DNA of 64,000 bases, taken from Diphasiastrum complanatum (taxonomy: Eukaryota; Streptophyta; Lycopodiopsida; Lycopodiales; Lycopodiaceae). Shown piece after piece: positions 42,880 to 55,113 of the stretch. Location: contig CM055099.1 of NCBI GenBank assembly GCA_029204225.1, forward strand, positions 46,468,929-46,532,928. The letters are read 5' to 3'. The position numbers and the translations under genes were made by a program. The notes beneath the pieces are model-generated. The model saw only the letters and a list, made by a program, of their open reading frames with translations. It made no database searches and had not been told where the DNA came from. Each line of letters opens with the position of its first letter. Within the stretch, counting starts at the first letter, position 1.

Positions 42880-43690
42880 ATGTTGGGATTCGACAAGTGG
42901 ATCAACCTTCAATGCTTGTTGCAACAAAAGTAGCAGCAGAGAATCCTCAGTGCATGAAACTAAGTCTATCGATTTAGTAATCAGACTGACTTCGAAGTCT
43001 CGAAGTCTGTCCTACCTGATTGATCACAACTTCAAAGTTGTTGGATCGACTAAGTCGATTCCCTAGCCATGTACAAATTACCTCTTGGGATTCATTGAAG
43101 AGATTAGAGATGAACTAGAAGATGAACCCATTCTGGCATAGAGGGCGAGATTGTTGGTAGAAAAAACAATATCGAAATATTGTTGGCTGCGCACTTGCAA
43201 AAGCAACGTCTTGGTAGCAATAAGATTGATAACCCACAATAGAAATGCAAATTATTGAACCACCAGCGAAATGCGTGGGATAGTAGTGGAAGTTTGGCAA
43301 CGAATGGTTGTGGATCAAAAGTGCATCAGTTAACAGCAATAATCAAGATGAATAATCAGTAACGATGTGCAAATGGACGAAACAGTAGTGTAGACAAAAA
43401 TTGCACTCTACTTGATTAAAAATGAGTACAAGAGCTTGAAGCAACGTGTGAGTCTGTGTAGCACAAAAGTATAGAGCTTTAGTTGAAAATCTTGAGAGGA
43501 ACATAGGCCTGAACTTTGATCTTCTACTTAAAAAGTCGAGACTCCTCCAATTTTCGTAGTATAAATATATACAGCTTTTAGGATGCTCAAACTCTGATTT
43601 CTTGAGATCTACTGGGAAGTAACTCTTGCCCTCTTAACTAGAGCTAGATTTGGTATGGATCTTGTTTTGTATCAAGTGGTGAAGGTTAAA
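42880..43690 (-). repeat. LTR of a minus-strand element (right edge unknown)
   Basis: Begins (as the end of a minus-strand 5' LTR) with tgttgggattcg next to the primer site. The right boundary was not found; a tcccaaca at 44474-44481 would give a 1.6-kb LTR. The end used here is only the stretch with LTR-like texture. No coding region of the element could be read to the left. Confidence 0.45.
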
Positions 43691-43829
43691 TCTTGCAAAT
43701 ATGAAAGTAATTGATGTCTGATGATGTTTTTGACCAATTTTTAGCTTACAAATGTTTCAATACTTCAAACTAACTCTCATAAATATGATCACTAATGGAA
43801 AATGATCTTTTGGACTCAATGGGATAGTC

Positions 43830-44350
43830 GGTGAGAGTTACTTGTGCGAGGGTTCTCTGCTTTAGATGATTTTTCCTTTTTTTTTGGCACTTAGAACCAC
43901 TTTATAGCTTACTTGAACATGATGAACTCTTGCAGACTCATCTGTGAGCTTATCTCAGTGAGATGTAGTTACCAGAGGTCTGGAAAGCATTAGTTGCCAC
44001 AAAAAAAAATTGCAAAAATGATGTTTGCGAGGGTTATGCCTTTAATTATGCTCTTTTGAAACTTGGGAACTCTTGTAGATGGTCTTAAACTGTGAAGTAA
44101 CTCTCGTAGACTCATCTGTGAGCTTGTCTTAGTGAGATCTAGCTATAGGAGGTCTGGCAAAGGTTATTGAGCAATTTTGAAAAAAGAAAGATTTTACAAG
44201 AGTTTTTATTTGAATTTTTATGACTTATACACTATTTATAGAAATTTGTTGGGAACTAACTCTTGTTGGCTTCTATGCAGGTCTAGGATAGTGTCCTCAG
44301 GCTACTGCCAGTCATGCGAGGGTCCCTATCAATTGTTTTGAGAGAAATGA
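43830..44350 (+). repeat. Diverged 174-bp direct repeats
   Basis: The words ctcatctgtgagctt, cagtgagat/tagtgagat, ggaggtctgg and gcgagggtt recur with a spacing of about 174 bp (anchors near 43937 and 44111). No coding. Possibly part of a long LTR. Confidence 0.6.
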
Positions 44351-44943
44351 AGATTTGATGGTTTGTGGCTCACTTTTTTCCTCCAAAAATGCAAATTTGT
44401 GGGTTTTTTGAGGTTTTTTGATGGGTATGATAATTTGTTAAGATCTTAGAGGCTGTTTTAGGTCTTCACTACCTCCCAACACCTCCTCCGTTAGCTTCCA
44501 AAAGATCAGTCACACAGAAACAAGCAAAAACAAGTCTATACTACCCCAAAACCACCTTAAACACACTAAAATAGACAAAAACAACTAAAATGACAACTAA
44601 ACTAGTTAGGAAAGGCCTATTCTCGACAATGGTGCCACTATAGAGTGGTAGCAATAGATGGTGGGCAGCCCTCAAAAGGTTTAGACCACAAGGATAGGTG
44701 ATCGAACTAGATTAATCGTTTCCTACACAAAACTAGCACTAATCCACTCTAATTCTAGCCTCAACTAACATTAACCACACACAGCATCTTGGATAGAGGT
44801 GAAAGGAGATGAGAGAGTGTATGTGTGTGTTAGAGGGAGGATGGAGGCACTCATTAGCTATTGCATGCATCAAATGGAGAAGTTTAAACTATCATAAATA
44901 GTGAATAGCAAATTATAGAGAAATATCAACTACAAGCAAAAGA
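44351..44943. other. No supported gene
   Basis: A-rich sequence, with caatggtgccactatagagtg near 44627 that faintly resembles a primer site of another tRNA type, but without an LTR end beside it. Confidence 0.3.
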
Positions 44944-45467
44944 GCAATAACACAATGAGGATGCTTGATTCTCCAAAATGGTAGACTTTACTCCTCTCTA
45001 TTAGCATGTGAAATGGGTTACAAGAGGTGCCTTTTTATCTTTGGGGAGGCCCTTGCCCCTTGGTTTCTCTTGGCTACTTCAAAAAAGTAGGATTGAAATC
45101 CTAACCCTTCAAAAGAAACACATTCTAATCTGTGGTGCACAAAGAAGCCACCACTTTGACTTTGGCTACTTAACAAAATCTTGGCCTAACTTAGTTAACT
45201 TAAACTTTGGCCTTTTTATCTAGTTTATTTAAAATACATTATTTTACAAGTGCTCATTGGGCTATGGGCTTACGCTCACAAGATGCCGCGACCCTGGTAA
45301 CTTATTTTCTACTTTCGGCTCTTTTTATTTATGTTCATGGAATACCCACAATAAAGGGGCAAGGGCCTCCCCAAGAATAAAAAGACACCTCTTGTACTCC
45401 AGTTTACATGCTAATTGAGAGGAGGAAACTCTACCAATTTGAGCACTAAAGCATCCTCATGTGCTTT
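44944..45467. repeat. Large imperfect inverted repeat, ~115-bp arms
   Basis: The left arm (44944-45061) and right arm (45354-45467) are reverse complements at roughly 80 percent identity. Matching blocks include ggggaggcccttgcccctt, acaagaggtg, ttagcatgt and atgaggatgctt. The 290-bp loop has no recognised content. Transcription would give a long hairpin RNA. It could be a foldback element or a source of small RNAs. Confidence 0.8.
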
Positions 45468-45683
45468 GCTATCTTTCTAATGCTTTTCCAAATTCCAGTA
45501 AGTAGAATAAATAATCGGCCTACTACAAGTGATTTGACCTAAAATGAGATTAGGATCACAAAGATCCACTTTCTACACTTGCCAAAAGCCTGATTTGATC
45601 AAGGAACCACTCCAATTCTGGCTAGAATTTATAGTGCCCTCAAATACTCCACTAGATTTGGAAAAACCGTTAGCCTGCAACCT

Positions 45684-45695
45684 GCTCTAATACCA
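45684..45695 (-). other. Primer binding site, minus strand
   Basis: gctctaatacca, the complement of TGGTATTAGAGC, directly abuts an LTR starting TGTGAAAAAATT at 45696. Confidence 0.8.
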
Positions 45696-46349
45696 TGTGA
45701 AAAAATTAGATCCAAAATTCCATCAATGGATCAATAGATCTAAATTAGCTAAATTTGGGTGCACATCTAAATTCATCAACAACCTAGAAATCATGCAACA
45801 TGCTAGATCATGGAAATACATGCCTAAATCATCAAAATCACTAAGATCCAATGTATTATTGTTTTGATCCGTACAATAGTAGCCATACAACAGAGTTTCA
45901 TATGTGTGGATTCACTTTACATAACAAAATTTGCATTCTACACATTAGAATAAAAGATTTCAAGAGACATATGACAGAGATAGACATAGAATCAAAGAAG
46001 CAAAGTTCTCCAAACAAAATGAGAATATCAATATATGTTCTCCACGTAGGTACATCTATTTATAACAACAATAGTGTCACTTGGCCACTTGTCAAATATT
46101 GCTCTAAAATGGTTGTTTCTAGGTACTTCACCAAAAACCTAGTTTTACTTGACTAGATACAATGTATCTATATCAACCAATAATAATAGGTCCAAATCCA
46201 ATCCTATCAGCTTGCTTACTTACTAGAAATAGTAAAGTCACTATTTTAGAACTTTATTAACACAAAGAAAGCTATCTCTAATTAAAAATGTCATATTGAC
46301 CTCAAAATTGCCAAATAAAATCATCCTAACTAGTTGACATTTTTTCACA
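45696..46349 (-). repeat. LTR of a minus-strand copia-like element
   Basis: 654 bp, bounded by TGTGAAAAAAtt at the left and aTTTTTTCACA at the right, an 11-bp class terminal inverted repeat. It directly adjoins a primer site at its left, so it is the 5' LTR of an element reading left. That element is cut off within about 220 bp by the inverted repeat unit. No coding remains. Confidence 0.7.
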
Positions 46350-46556
46350 AATGATCCTCAACAAAAAAATTTCTTGTTTGTAAAATAAATATAACTTTAA
46401 CCGACAATATATTTTTAGTCGTAGCTTGAAAATGGGTCATCTTGGATGTCATTGGAAAGCTCTCATCGAGGGCTTTCTAATGGCAGTGTAATAGTCTTAA
46501 TCCAACTTGTGGTTCAAAAGTTACACTTTTTTTTTTCTTGTTGAGTTTCATACTAT

Positions 46557-46942
46557 AGAAATACAGTTCTCTCACGAATTCATGTCTCGCTTACTAGCAG
46601 ACTTCTGAATCTACAAATCCTATCAGAATTGTCTCGCACGCAGGCGGACTTGTATTCTGTATTTTTCATCTTCTGACTTCTTGTCTAGCTTACTAGCATA
46701 TGACTTACTGTGTTATGCATCAAACAGAAACTATATAGTTCGCAAACAATTTCGTGTCACGTTTTGTAACTTACAGATTAGAGAGATTAAATATCTACAA
46801 CTAATCGTGAATTACAAGAGTGGCAGATTAGCCATGATCTAGAATAATTTTGATGATGTCATATATCAAATCAGATATCTGTACCCCATGATACTTGGCT
46901 GATCTTCTTGGCCGTTCGTGGAGCACGACTAATTTCATGTCA
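46557..46942 (-). repeat. Truncated 3' LTR of a mini copia element
   Basis: Matches 48133-48522 nearly base for base (agaaatacagttctctcacg ... cgtggagcacga ... gtca), with small substitutions. It corresponds to only the outer part of that LTR. The inner ~780 bp is missing. Confidence 0.8.
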
Positions 46943-47342
46943 TGCTGCGTGATTTTGTTTGAAATCTCGTGAGCAGTGTATCCCACATCTCCTTTGCTTT
47001 GGAGAGTGTAGCTAGGTCAAGTGTGTGACTATCTTTGATGGATGATGATAACAAGGCATCTCCCTCCATTCACGTACCTCTTTGTCTGATGATGTAGGCA
47101 TCTCCTATGTGCCATCTACCCAGGGGAATAAACCTTCACTCTTTAGTATCAGCGAGGTCTTAACTTTCCATGCTAGAAAGTTAGATCCTGATGAATCCAA
47201 AACTGTACAGATCTTGGACTGTATGCTGCTGATTGAAGCCATTGCTTCAAAATTCATGTTCACTTGTTGATGGTTGATTGTTTGAATGCTTAGCCCCTTT
47301 GATTTAATAGCTTTTCGGCTATGTCTGACTTTGACAAAGTAA
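46943..47342 (-). pseudogene. Copia gag start, deleted internal region of the mini element
   Basis: Minus-strand frames near 47255-47050 read MNFEAMASINSIQSKICTVL and GSNFLAWKVKTSLILKSEGL, then FPWVDGT, a copia UBN2-type gag start. The same segment in the relic at 52.2 kb reads WKLKTSLLLKGEGLWQWVEP. All of the protease, integrase and RT are missing, and gag itself breaks off before the 3' LTR piece. Confidence 0.6.
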
Positions 47343-48522
47343 GCTCTGATACCACTGATGTGAAAAATGCACTCAAAAAATACAAAATTCTAGCTAAAAC
47401 TCTGGTGACAAACTGATAAATAGAATCTCGAACGATTCGTGAAACTTTCTTGAAACTCAAATTATTTCTGTTCACGAAATTTTTTATAAACTCGAATTAT
47501 TTCTTTTCGAGTTGGATCAAGTAGGCTCTGTAACACAACAAAACCAAACGAGACGAATTCTAAACAAAAACGAAACAAAACGAAGCAAAGCGAAACTTAA
47601 ACGAGCATTGACATTGATTCATGCTGGAAGCATACAGATCGCGAAATAAAACAAAACGAAGCGAAAGAATTTGCGACAAGATTAATCAAGCTCTGTAACG
47701 AGATGAGACGAAACGAAACAGGACGAAATGAAACGAAAGCTAGGTGAGCTCTTTAATTGATTTACCCTTATAGCCAGGTGATTGCAAAGCGAAGCGAACC
47801 ATGAAGCGAAAGGATTCACGAACGAAATCAGTTTGTCAGAAATTCAGATATGATTGCTGGTCACTACCAGCTATATCATTCCTACAATCCTTCAGAGAGT
47901 AGACAGACATAGCTAATCTACATTAACAGATTAATGTAGCATTCAGCAACATCAAACCAAGTGCGGAATAGAATGAAAAAGTGAATCCGACACACGAACA
48001 GTAGCAGGCAAAAATACATTCGAGATTATACAATCATTTAGAATAATAATGTGCACAACAACTACAGTATCATCTATTGATTTTTTTATTCTTCAAGCAC
48101 TGTGCGATAGATCCACACAGTGCGTTGGCGTGAGAGAAATACAGTTCTCTCACGAATTTGTGTCTCACTTACTAGCGGACTTATGGATCTATAGATCCTA
48201 TCAGAATTGTCTCGCATGCAGGCGGACTTGTATTCTATATTTTTCGTCTTCTGACTTCTTGTCTAGCTTACGAGCATATGACATACTATATTATGCATCA
48301 AACGGAATCTATATAAGTTGCGAACAATTTTGTGTCGCGTCTTGTAACTTACAGATTAGAAAGATTAAACATTTACAACTAATTCGTGAATTACAAGAGT
48401 GGCCGATAAGCCACGATCTAGAATAGTTCTGATGATGTCATGATATCAGATCAGATATATGTACCCCATGATACTTGGCTGATCTTCTTGGCTGGTCGTG
48501 GAGCACGACCGATTTCGTGTCA
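47343..48522 (-). repeat. 5' LTR and primer site of the mini copia element
   Basis: The primer site gctctgatacca (complement of TGGTATCAGAGC) lies at 47343-47354. The LTR runs from TGATGTG (47356) to TGTCA (48522). It holds a simple-sequence-like zone of aaacgaa/cgaagcgaaac words at 47540-47830. Its outer part is duplicated at 46557-46942. Confidence 0.65.
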
Positions 48523-49154
48523 TGTCGTGTCATGTTGTGTCGTGTTGCCTTTTGTCAAAGGTCCAAAATTGAAAGCTAGCAAAGCTTTGGCATCAGAAAC
48601 AAAATGTTTCTTCAGTTTCTTAACTGTTATTCTATACACTATGGTTAGAGCATTAGGAGTTGGGGAGACTTCGGGAGGGGTGTGGGCACGCAAATTAACA
48701 ATATTGTTTTTCTTTGTGTTTGACCACACTATAGTTGAATTTGTGGCCCATTAAGATAAAGACTATCTTAGGAAATTGATTAGCTAGTTCAAATAATCAA
48801 CTGTGGATTACACACAAGTAAAGCATATACTCAGTTCATAGCACAATCATAGCACTCAACTTGTCTATTATAGTTAAAATTTTAGTGTTCTCGGGCAGTA
48901 GGCAACGCTCACGCTGTGACGAGCAGCGTGCGTGCTGCCCAAGACTTTTTTTTTTAAAATTTTCCTTTACGTTTTTTTTTTTTTCCGGACAGCGGTCGTG
49001 CTACCCCACAAGCACCCTAACCCTGCCCAAAAAAACTCCCCATTTTTCAAATTTTTAATCCACCCGCCCAAAAACCTGCCCTGCTCTGCCCGCCCAAAAC
49101 GCCTGCTCGTCCACAAACTTGAGGGCTCACATTGCTAGTATATAGGGTCAACAA
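48523..49154. other. No supported gene
   Basis: Contains two T runs (about 48948-48960 and 48974-48984) and a C-rich block 49000-49110 with cctgccc/cgcccaaaa words, probably a small mobile sequence without coding capacity. Confidence 0.35.
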
Positions 49155-49850
49155 GATAATCAATCCGACTTGAGCGAGATTTCATTATTGGATCTAACTT
49201 TGGATACACCGATCACTTTTCCTTTGAATGTGCTGAATGTAGCTTGGATATCAACAGAACCCATACCAGATTGAAGATGAACTTATTCATGTGAGTCACG
49301 TCTTGATTTATGAGAACTTACCGATGAGCAGGTTCTAAATGATATGGATCCTACTAGATTTGGAGTACGTCATATTCTTGATGACCCAACAATAAAATTG
49401 CCAAAAGTAGTTATATTGAAGGAAGACAAGATCACAAGATCAATGATGAAGAAACAAGCTAAGCAATATTATAATACGGTCCTGAAATGGGAAAGTCCAC
49501 CTCAAAGGATTGAGCTAAAAAACGTGCTTATTGGATAAAGGAAAAGAAAAAGTGAAGGATGATTCTTCAAATCAGAGTTCTTGCGAGGCATCACCGTCCA
49601 GGAAGTTATCGCCTCCACGATCGATTTCTACTAAGAAAGCTAAGCGAAGATCCAAGACTAATTCTTTCGACAAAAAACAATTAGAGGAAGTCCAACATGA
49701 TATGCCAGAACATTTCAAATGCTATACTCTGGATGATGTGGTTATCATGTTATTAAAAGCACATCACGAACCAAACCTGAAGAACAGGTGCTAGAATCGA
49801 AAGATGTTTATGATGGCCCAACTAGGACGCAGCCTATGAATCTTGCATGC
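49155..49850 (+). pseudogene. Ty3/gypsy pol linker fragment, same family as the element at 59-64 kb
   Basis: Frames at 49190-49250 read LDTPITFPLNVLNVAWISTE. The minus element's linker frame has MDTPITFGVNMINIAWLSTE. Frames at 49531-49794 read MDKGKEKVKDDSSNQSSCEA and FKCYTLDDVVIMLLKAHHEP, matching FKNYILDDVVIMMPQAQREL at 62.39-62.33 kb. This is the stretch between protease and RT. Protease and RT themselves are missing. Stops and a frameshift at about 49530 break it. Confidence 0.65.
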
Positions 49851-50034
49851 CTTGTGATGACCAGATACTTAAGCTCTCATATTCCTTTGCAAAATAAGTT
49901 GCATGATGAAGAAGGATGTGCTGCAAACAATAGTTTTGATTAGTTACATTAGTAGAAAAAAATATAAGCCTGAATGAGAAAAGTACCAGATAATGATATA
50001 GATTAGCACCATGTAATGAGTAATGTTGTCTTTT

Positions 50035-52310
50035 CTCCAACAGTCATGTATAGATTTTACAAATGTGGTGTAATGATTTTGCAAAGTTCTCATATCTTCA
50101 TCCTAGCAGAAAACCTTGTTCTGTCTTTTCATCGAGTTTCTTTCTCAGCTTATCTGGTATGTGCATATACACTGCGCATCCAAATGTTCGAACATGTGCA
50201 ATATTTGGCTTCGATTTCCACCATATCTCATGAGGAGTTTTATCCGGTATTCAAGATTTCAGAATACGATTCTGAAGATAATTTGATGTAGCCACTACTT
50301 CTGCCCACAACTGTTTTGGTGCTTTCACATGAGCCATCATACACCCCTTGCAGCTTCCATCAGTGTATGATTCCTTCGTTCAACTATTCCATTGTGCTGA
50401 GGTGTATAAGATGCAGTCTTTGTGTGCATAATACCTTGATCAGTACAATAAGCTTTGAACTCATTGGAAGTGTACTCACCTCCACGATCTGTGCAATTGC
50501 TTCAACTTATTGCCTGTCTGCTTCTCAGCCCAATTCGTATACTCAACGAATTTCTCGAAAGTTTCAGATTTGGTACGAATAAAGTATACTACAGCGAACT
50601 TGCTGAAGTCATCAATAAGCAAAATGAAGTACTTTGCATCACCCAATGACAATACTCCGAATGGTCCACAAATATATGAATGCACAATTTCAAGTATCTT
50701 AGTTGCTTTATAAACATCTTTACTGAAAGGTGTTCTAGTCATCTTGCCTTTAAGACAGGATTCGCAGGTAGTTTGAATATCTCTACTTGTGATTTTGACT
50801 CCTTGAATTCTCTGACTTTATTGACTTGATACAAGGCTTCCATGTTCATATGACATAGCCTCATGTGCCACAGTACATCTGTTGATTCCTGAGTTTGATT
50901 GACTTGTTCGATTCAAGTTCGAATGTTCAGGTGATATAAATTTCCTTCTCTATTGCCTTTACCAACCAGGTTATCTTCCTCGAACAGGTTTCCAAGAGTT
51001 CTTCGTGAAAGTTACTGACATGCATGTATCGACTATCTTAGCAACGGATAGAAGATCTTTATCAAGAGTAGGGACATAGAGAACTTCCTCTAGTTTCTTG
51101 TCTCCCTGATTCGTGTCTAGTCATAATACACTAGTTCCATCAACCATGTGTTTAGAATCGTCTTCAAGTATAATGAATCTTGAATAGTTCGTCTTCTTGT
51201 ACTCAAACAAAATTTGTTTCGAGGAAACAAAATGTGAGGTGGCTCCCGAATCAAGTACTACTTCTTGAATTGAATTAGATGAACAACATAGATCAATACT
51301 GACATAAGCTACTGAATTCCTTATTGCCCTATCTTCTGCTGCTCTAGAACATTCTGTTTTGTCTTCGACATAGTTTAAATCTGAAGGTTTGCTTCGATTC
51401 TATTCCTTTTTGTTTCTAGGACTCTGATAACAGTCTATTGCTGCATGACCCCATTATGACAATGAATGCATTCAATCTTTGAATTTAGCCAACATTTTTC
51501 TTCTCTGTGACATGATCTTCTGCATCTGTTGTAGATCTTCTTATCACCAAAATTCTTCTATTGTTTTTCAAATTGTTGTTCATTACTCTTAGACTCATTC
51601 TTCTTAGACGACTCCCTCTTAAACTTAGACTTTTTGAAGGATTATTCTTCCGAGTAGATAGAGCATTTTCTGAATCACCATTGTCATCATAGCGTTCACG
51701 AGCTTCTACTTCCTCCTTAACTCGATCTATTGCCTTTTGACGTGTCATTGTCACATCTTTCGCCAATAAGGTTCTTGTTGTATGGAATGTCTTGGATAGG
51801 GCTCAAAAAAAATAACTAAGCTGTTTTTCCTTAGAAATTGTATTTTCTACACCAGAATTCTGCAAGGAAATGAACAGATCTTTAATCTTTCACATGAATG
51901 TGTTCAGGTCTTTGCCGTCCCACTGTAGGTAAGTTAATTGGTCTTCCAAGAACATGATTTGATTACGAGATCGAGTCTCATTCTTGGTTTGCAATTATTT
52001 CCATAAATCCTTTGCGTTTGAAATTGTCGTAAGATCTACCATTATATTGTCATGCACTGAAGACGCAATAATTGCTATAGCTTTGTCATTTTTTAAACTC
52101 CATTCTCGAAGTTCTTTGCCAGGAGTAGCTTCTGGCTTCTCCTCAATTGGTTCTACCCATTGCCATAGACCTTCACCTTTCAACAAGAGTGAAGTCTTTA
52201 ATTTCCAAATCAAGTAGTTTGAACCTTCTGGGTCCGCGGCTAACTGATGGATATATGAAGAACGCTAAGAGGGATGTGAAGATACCACTGTATCAACTTT
52301 AATTCTGTAA
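50035..52310 (-). pseudogene. Ty1/copia gag-protease-integrase relic
   Basis: Right to left: gag 52213-51485 with WKLKTSLLLKGEGLWQWVEP, ELREWSLKNDKAIAIIASSV, HDNIMVDLTTISNAKDLWK, then a basic stretch and broken zinc knuckle. The protease (about 51400-51000) is worn. The integrase core has ILEIVHSYICGPFGVLSLGD and AKYFILLIDDFSKFAVVYFI (50742-50476). It is followed in another frame by DRGGEYTSNEFKAYC and PQHNGIVERRNHTLMEAARG, with the second Asp and the catalytic Glu. The integrase tail trails off near 50035. RT and RNase H are absent. Several stops. The 5' leader ends at the primer site 52311. Confidence 0.8.
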
Positions 52311-53265
52311 GCTCTGATACCACTGTAGAAAAAATAGTAATTATTCTTCCACAGAGAACATTATGCAAGTTTGAATAAATCAAACTAATATTAGTGTCTT
52401 CAATCGCGATTTTATCTGATCTATGTACTAATAGAATATTATTAGTTCTGATTGAATATGCGTGCGGAAATTATTTGCGGAAGTAAGAGAAAACTTAAGA
52501 CAATTTAGACAATAAGAAACTATTGATCAAAAACGAATTCTATATCTCTGAATCTGATTCATCAATATACATCTCTTGTTGTCTTATCTCGATGTTGTGT
52601 CTCTGATTGAATGAGTTACAACGAGTAGTGCACATGTATTTATATTGCTACATGATAGGCCTTTTGGCCTTTCAATGATGTAACAGTAGATATCTAACCG
52701 TTTATGATGGTTGATATTCAAATAGACACTTTGTTTCTAGGCTCAAATAAAATCTGTTTGTGAATTATTCGCGACAGTCCATCTCTTCGTCTCAGCTTCA
52801 TTTTTTGCGAATTGTTCACGACACTTGTCTCTTCACGACATTTTCGTCTTTCATGAATTGTTCACGACAGATGAAAATTCTTGAGCTTGAAGAAGAAATC
52901 CAGAATGTTTTGCAAATTGTTTGAGATAATTTTGCGACATGTGAGCTTGAAGAATAGTCCAGAGGATTTTGCGAATTGTTCGCGACAATTTTGCGACATC
53001 TGAGGCTTGAGCAAGAAACAAAATATTTTGCGATGTTCGCAAATCTTTCGAGCTTCAACAAGAAAGCCACGAGCTTCTACAAGAAACTATTTCGTGAATC
53101 TTTTGAGATGACTGCAAGACAAATTTTGCGAATCCTTCGCGAATCTTTTGAGTTGCTTACGAATAGAAATATTTTGATTTTGCGTTCGTTTCTTTCTCAT
53201 CCTTTGTCAAGTAAACTGCACGCTTTGTTAGTAGAATCAAGATTTGTTTGAGCAGTCATTCTACA
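52311..53265 (-). repeat. 5' LTR and primer site of the 50-53 kb copia
   Basis: gctctgatacca (52311-52322) is the complement of TGGTATCAGAGC. The LTR starts TGTAGAA at 52324 and ends TTCTACA at 53265 (942 bp). It contains many ttcgcgaat / gaattgttcgcgac words. No 3' LTR partner was identified in the window. Confidence 0.75.
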
Positions 53266-53443
53266 GTGAAAAGTGCCATTTGTCAAAGAGTTGTGCCAAG
53301 AAATCTCTCATCTATTTGTTTGGGCTATTGTAAATCACACCAGACAGCGTCTAGTACTATCATTCAGAGTTTTTGAGGTTTCATAATTTTCACATTACTG
53401 ATATCCATTTGTTTGAACGATCCCTCTGAAAGTTCTTAAATTA
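53266..53443. other. Spacer between two copia elements
   Basis: No feature; the left flank of the copia insertion at 53444. Confidence 0.5.
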
Positions 53444-54142
53444 TGTGAAAGTACTGTACTTTAGGACCATAAATGGATCTACAAAAGATCCACAATAGTG
53501 ATTGGATGCTTGCTTAACAATCTATCAAAAAACTAGACACAAAAAAGTTGATCTAGATTGGCAATTTGACAAACAACAAGCATTAACAATCAAAAGCATT
53601 GATCAACATTGAAATACGAGCCCACACGTGTGTACTACAGGATGTAGTATGGACTTCAACCTGAGAAACAAGTAGAAATTGATTTGGTTTCATTTGGATC
53701 ACAAAAACTCAATATACATAGTGAACTAGCTTGAGATTGCCAATGAGCTCCAAAAATTTTCTACCTTCTCACTATGGAGAGAGGGAATACATACCAAATT
53801 CGACTTTCTTCTTGAAGTTAGGTGGATTTCCAGCATGTAATAAGGAAGTTAACTCACTCTCCTTGACCTAAAATGAAACCCTAGTCTATTTCCTAGAGAT
53901 GCTTGGTAGGTAGCTAGTTGGTCAAATTTTCACCTTAAACTTAGGTGTAGGTCCTATAAAGTAGGGATGACCACCAAATAGACATGACCAACTCTCTTGA
54001 CTTGACCTAACCTACATTAGGATGGGTTTCCCACGTGGCATCATGGCCTCACATGTGTGGGACCCACTTGTGTACACAATTTACACTATTCTACATGGTT
54101 TTTGATCAAGCTAGATTTGCCAATTTTTGGCAATTCTTCACA
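53444..54142 (-). repeat. 3' LTR of the copia element
   Basis: 699 bp, TGTGAAAG ... CTTCACA. Compared with the other LTR it carries an extra block ctcaatatacatagtgaa near 53709 and a different short stretch near 53990. Confidence 0.9.
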
Positions 54143-54155
54143 CTCCTCCTCAAAT
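54143..54155 (-). other. Polypurine tract
   Basis: ctcctcctcaaat on the plus strand is a purine run (atttgaggaggag) on the coding strand directly before the 3' LTR. Confidence 0.75.
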
Positions 54156-54201
54156 TTAGCTTGATCTATTTACAACTCTCTTGATAGATGAATGAAAGCT
54201 T

Positions 54202-54970
54202 TTAAAAGTGTCTAAAAAATCCAGCTACAAACAAGGAACTTTTGAGACTCCAATAGAGAATGATGTCCATGAAGGATATTTCACCACCTCTTAGAGGATC
54301 CCTTACAAGATGTTCCATAAATGTGTCTATATACATGTAGCACACTTCAAAACTAAACATCATGCCAAGCCATGGATTCCAAGGCATTTTGTGCACTTGA
54401 AGATACATCAATTAAACTATTAAGTGCATACATAATGTTGCCAAAGACAACTTGCCTTGCTTGATCCATATGATTGAGCCTAGATGGCTCCATCTTGATG
54501 CTCAAGGTTCTTCTTGGAGTCCTCGGGTCTTGAGCTTGATCCTCCACTTGACTTGACTCCCAAACATCAATGAATAAAATAAGGTGTTGATCCAAAGGTG
54601 CTTCTTCAAGTTTACAAATCTTCCACTCTTGAAAGATCACATTTCCACCATTGACAAATTCTTTGGTTGAAAACAAGTAGATTCTACAATCTCTACTTGA
54701 AGAGCAAAACACTACCATTATTCCTATCATTGAAATAGGATAATCTTTGGTCCTTACATTGGAATGATCATGCACAAAGCATGTGAACACAAAGATTTCC
54801 AAAGCAAATGATGTTTCATCTTTTATGACTCTATTCAAACTATTACAAAAATAGTTATCCAATGAAATTGCTTTGTCAACAACAAATGTAGATTTCAAAG
54901 CATCCCATTTCATTGTCTTGTCATACAAAGTAATAAACACCATGAATCTTAAAGGTAAGAAACAAGTCAC
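54202..54970 (-). pseudogene. Copia integrase C-terminal remnant fused to unrecognised sequence
   Basis: The 205-codon frame 54970-54353 contains FVFTCFVHDHSNVRTKDYPI, VVFCSSSRDCRIYLFSTKEF and GNVIFQE. These correspond to the end of copia integrase, which usually reads 'FGC..FVH....R.KL....IF.GYS....GY..Y....K....S.DV.F.E'. The parts before (DALKSTFVVDKAISLDNYFC) and after (MEPSRLNHMDQARQVVFGNI) do not match integrase core or RT that I can recognise. A second small frame continues to 54202. A dead or repurposed pol remnant. Confidence 0.55.
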
Positions 54971-55113
54971 CTCATGTCTATAATACTTTCCAAAAAGTAT
55001 TCAAAGATAGTAGACTCTCCAATGCTCACCACCCTTGCAAGATGCACACTTGAATGGACAATTTGCATGCAATTTGATGACTTGACCATTGTCATTGAGG
55101 ACTCCCTTGGAAC

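Noticed and set aside
49008-49026. Telomere-like CCCTAACCC
   Set aside because: Less than two units and lacking the plant CCCTAAA spacing; part of a C-rich low-complexity block.
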